Shown here in pieces: positions 6,246-7,586 of a stretch of 7,586 bases of DNA. Every line of letters begins with the position of its first letter. Position 1 is the stretch's first letter. This stretch comes from an uncultured Bacteroidales bacterium. Its GTDB lineage: Bacteria; Bacteroidota; Bacteroidia; Bacteroidales; Marinilabiliaceae. The notes below the pieces were generated by a model. The model made no database searches. It saw nothing but the letters and a program-made list of their open reading frames with translations, and was not told the DNA's origin. The position numbers and the translations under genes were made by a program. The stretch is from assembly GCA_937892095.1 (NCBI GenBank), contig CALAVC010000038.1, positions 1-7,586 of the forward strand, given 5' to 3'.

Positions 6246-6710
6246 ATGACCAAGGAACAGAAACATAACCTCGCCATCGCAGCCATCGCTCTCATTGCCA
6301 TGCTCCTGATGTGCCTGTTAGGCGGTTGCCGTCCAACGCAGTACATTGAGAACATCCGTGAAGTCGAAGTCCGAGACACGCTCATCATCACCGAACCCGA
6401 CACCGCCTCAATGCACGCCCTCATCGAGTGCGACTCACTGGGCAATCTGTTAGTCCGAGAAATAGAATCACTCCATAGTCAAAAGTCGAAGGTCAATACA
6501 GTAGTGGAATACAAAACCTCCAAGGCTGCCGAGATTCGCACAGAGTACATCCTCCAGACTGATACCATCTACGTCCCGACCTACCACGAGCGAGTGACCA
6601 AGACACAGACCATTATGCCCAAGCCACAACTCGACATCGGACTTCTCTTCGCCTGGACGCTGATAGGCGTAATCATCGGCTGCATAATCTCATACAAGAT
6701 ACTCAAATGA
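6246..6710 (+). CDS. Lipoprotein with C-terminal TM: candidate unimolecular spanin
   Basis: The 154-residue protein has a basic N-terminus, a hydrophobic stretch (LAIAAIALIAMLLMCLL, 9-25) and the lipobox LGGC with the lipidated Cys at 28, so a lipoprotein signal peptide is well supported. Arg at +2 does not signal inner-membrane retention. Residues 36-123 form a periplasmic-type linker with repeated short strands (EVEVRDTLIITEPD, 38-51; YILQTDTIYVPTYHE, 101-115). Residues 131-149 (IGLLFAWTLIGVIIGCIIS) form a TM helix with a basic tail. A lipid anchor at one end and a TM helix at the other is the defining plan of u-spanins such as phage T1 gp11, which fuse inner and outer membranes at the end of lysis. 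It sits between the TM/coiled-coil gene and the amidase. Function is inferred from topology and place. Confidence 0.8.
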   Translation: MTKEQKHNLAIAAIALIAMLLMCLLGGCRPTQYIENIREVEVRDTLIITEPDTASMHALIECDSLGNLLVREIESLHSQKSKVNTVVEYKTSKAAEIRTEYILQTDTIYVPTYHERVTKTQTIMPKPQLDIGLLFAWTLIGVIIGCIISYKILK

Positions 6711-7180
6711 CGCTATCCGACAACCAACTGAAAACGCTTCTGAAGGCGGCAGGCATTACAGCTCTAAGCGTGACGGCTCTTGTCATCGGAGTTCGTGTAG
6801 TGAAGCGCATTCGCGAAGGCAGGACCGAAAAGGAACTGACTCACGCAGTCGAAAGCCTCACCACTACCGACAAGGAGGTCTCCCAATCCATCAGCACCGA
6901 GCAAGCGAAGCTCTTTGCCAACAACCTCTTCGAGGCCTTCAACGTCTGGAACGGCACCGACACAGATGTCGTAAAATCCGTCATCAGCAAACTGAAGAAC
7001 GGCAAGGACTGGCTTGCAGTCATCAAAGCTTTCGGAGTAAAGCCATACGGAACGACAGGCACTCCCTGGTTCGGCGACGGCATCCAGCTCGATCTGGTAG
7101 GTTGGTTTCGCAAGGAGCTCAGCGGTTCTCTGATGCAGGAGATAGAAACTCAACTCGAAAAGTATGGCATCAACATCTAA
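6707..7180 (+). CDS. Membrane-anchored protein with annexin-like domain
   Basis: The gene starts in the ATGA overlap with the lipoprotein gene and ends 17 nt inside the amidase gene. Residues 12-29 (LKAAGITALSVTALVIGV) form a Gly/Ala/Thr-rich TM helix followed by RVVKRIREGR, which predicts N-outside, C-inside. After a charged linker (39-64), a helical domain (about 66-157) contains LFEAFNVWNGTDTDVVKSVI (74-93), DWLAVIKAFGVKPYG (101-115) and GWFRKELSGSL (132-142). The order 'A..WGTD...V...L.....L..aFG...YG...L..WL..ELSG' resembles an annexin-type four-helix repeat found in single copy in proteins of Bacteroidota phages and mobile elements. The role is unknown: it might tie DNA, capsid or enzyme to a membrane. 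The gene call is strong; the annexin link is from memory of motif pattern. Confidence 0.72.
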   Translation: MTLSDNQLKTLLKAAGITALSVTALVIGVRVVKRIREGRTEKELTHAVESLTTTDKEVSQSISTEQAKLFANNLFEAFNVWNGTDTDVVKSVISKLKNGKDWLAVIKAFGVKPYGTTGTPWFGDGIQLDLVGWFRKELSGSLMQEIETQLEKYGINI

Positions 7181-7586
7181 CCGCAAGTGGGTGATACTTG
7201 GAGTTGTAGGTATAGCAGCCATAACAACCGGCATCATCATAGCACGCAAATACAAGACGCAGATCATGAACATTCTCGACCGAACAAAGCTAGCCCTCGT
7301 GGGGCGCACCATCAACAAGATCATCATCCACTGCACAGCCACACGACCATCGCAAGACTGTACGGTAGCTTTGATAGACCAGTGGCACAGACAGCGAGGC
7401 TTCGACGGCATAGGCTATCACTACGTCATCTATCGAGACGGATCAGTCCACGAAGGCAGACCTCTCAGCAAAGTGGGCGCTCATTGCGTAGGTCAGAACT
7501 CCGATTCTATCGGCATATCCTATTGCGGTGGCGTAGCAGAGGATGGCACAACGCCCCAGGACAACCGCACCGATGCCCAGAAAGCT
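7164..7586 (+). CDS. N-acetylmuramoyl-L-alanine amidase with N-terminal TM anchor, 3' end missing
   Basis: The ATG at 7164 overlaps the previous gene by 17 nt, and 141 codons are visible before the window ends. Residues 9-27 (WVILGVVGIAAITTGIIIA) form a TM segment rich in Gly, Ala and Thr between basic residues (R7, K8 and R28, K29, K31). From residue 50 the protein is an Amidase_2 (T7-lysozyme-like) zinc amidase that cuts the bond between MurNAc and L-alanine in peptidoglycan. IIIHCTAT supplies the first zinc His (H56), GIGYHYVIYRDG holds the Tyr (Y85) equivalent to T7 Tyr46, and VGAHCVGQNSDSIGISYCGG (104-123) is the conserved second block. The remaining zinc ligands (His and Cys) would lie beyond the window. 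The TM segment makes it a possible signal-anchor-release endolysin or a membrane-bound virion enzyme. Confidence 0.93.
   Translation, partial: MASTSNRKWVILGVVGIAAITTGIIIARKYKTQIMNILDRTKLALVGRTINKIIIHCTATRPSQDCTVALIDQWHRQRGFDGIGYHYVIYRDGSVHEGRPLSKVGAHCVGQNSDSIGISYCGGVAEDGTTPQDNRTDAQKA

Noticed and set aside
6764..7411. 215-codon open frame on the - strand
   Set aside because: It runs antisense through the annexin-like gene and the amidase gene, both of which have strong protein-level support on the + strand.

Overview
The window reads as part of a virus or prophage of a member of the Bacteroidota (Bacteroides/Prevotella-like host). Supporting signs are fifteen tightly packed genes all on the + strand, starts without a GGAGG-like Shine-Dalgarno but often with A/C-rich leaders (typical of Bacteroidota), a phage-type zinc amidase, and several small proteins whose sequence style I associate with Bacteroidota phages. 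Assignment to a species or a viral family is not possible from this sequence alone. No integrase, terminase, portal, tail tube, tape-measure, replication gene, tRNA or CRISPR is visible.

Layout. (1) 1-1822: four consecutive small, strand-rich proteins (the first cut by the window start), probably virion components. (2) 1827-2963: a 378-residue protein with a long central coiled coil and an acidic segment. (3) 2966-5698: a fibre/spike-like cassette of five short genes. One has the NPxTGxFD N-terminus and an Ig-like appendage domain, one has a YVWNGSEW motif, one is built of fourteen 13-residue repeats, one is Ser/Thr/Asn/Tyr-rich, and one has the PEALDTLKELADAI tail-fibre motif. (4) 5711-7586: a membrane/lysis cassette. 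It holds a one-TM coiled-coil protein, a 57-residue protein, a lipoprotein with a C-terminal TM segment (unimolecular-spanin topology), a one-TM protein with an annexin-like domain, and a zinc amidase with an N-terminal TM segment that runs off the window.

All genes look like one transcription unit. Junctions are ATGA or TGATG overlaps, larger overlaps of 8, 17 and 28 nt, or gaps of 28 nt or less. No terminator or convincing promoter is seen, and no stretch above 30 nt lacks a gene.

The most interesting reading is that the virion/appendage genes are many small single-module proteins, with no tail genes, next to several membrane-anchored proteins including the lytic enzyme. That fits a tailless, possibly membrane-containing virus at least as well as a tailed phage, but this is inference: neither a capsid protein nor a packaging ATPase can be identified here. 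The strongest directly visible novelty is the 13-residue (39-nt) repeat array at 4218-4757, with a 78-nt higher-order period.
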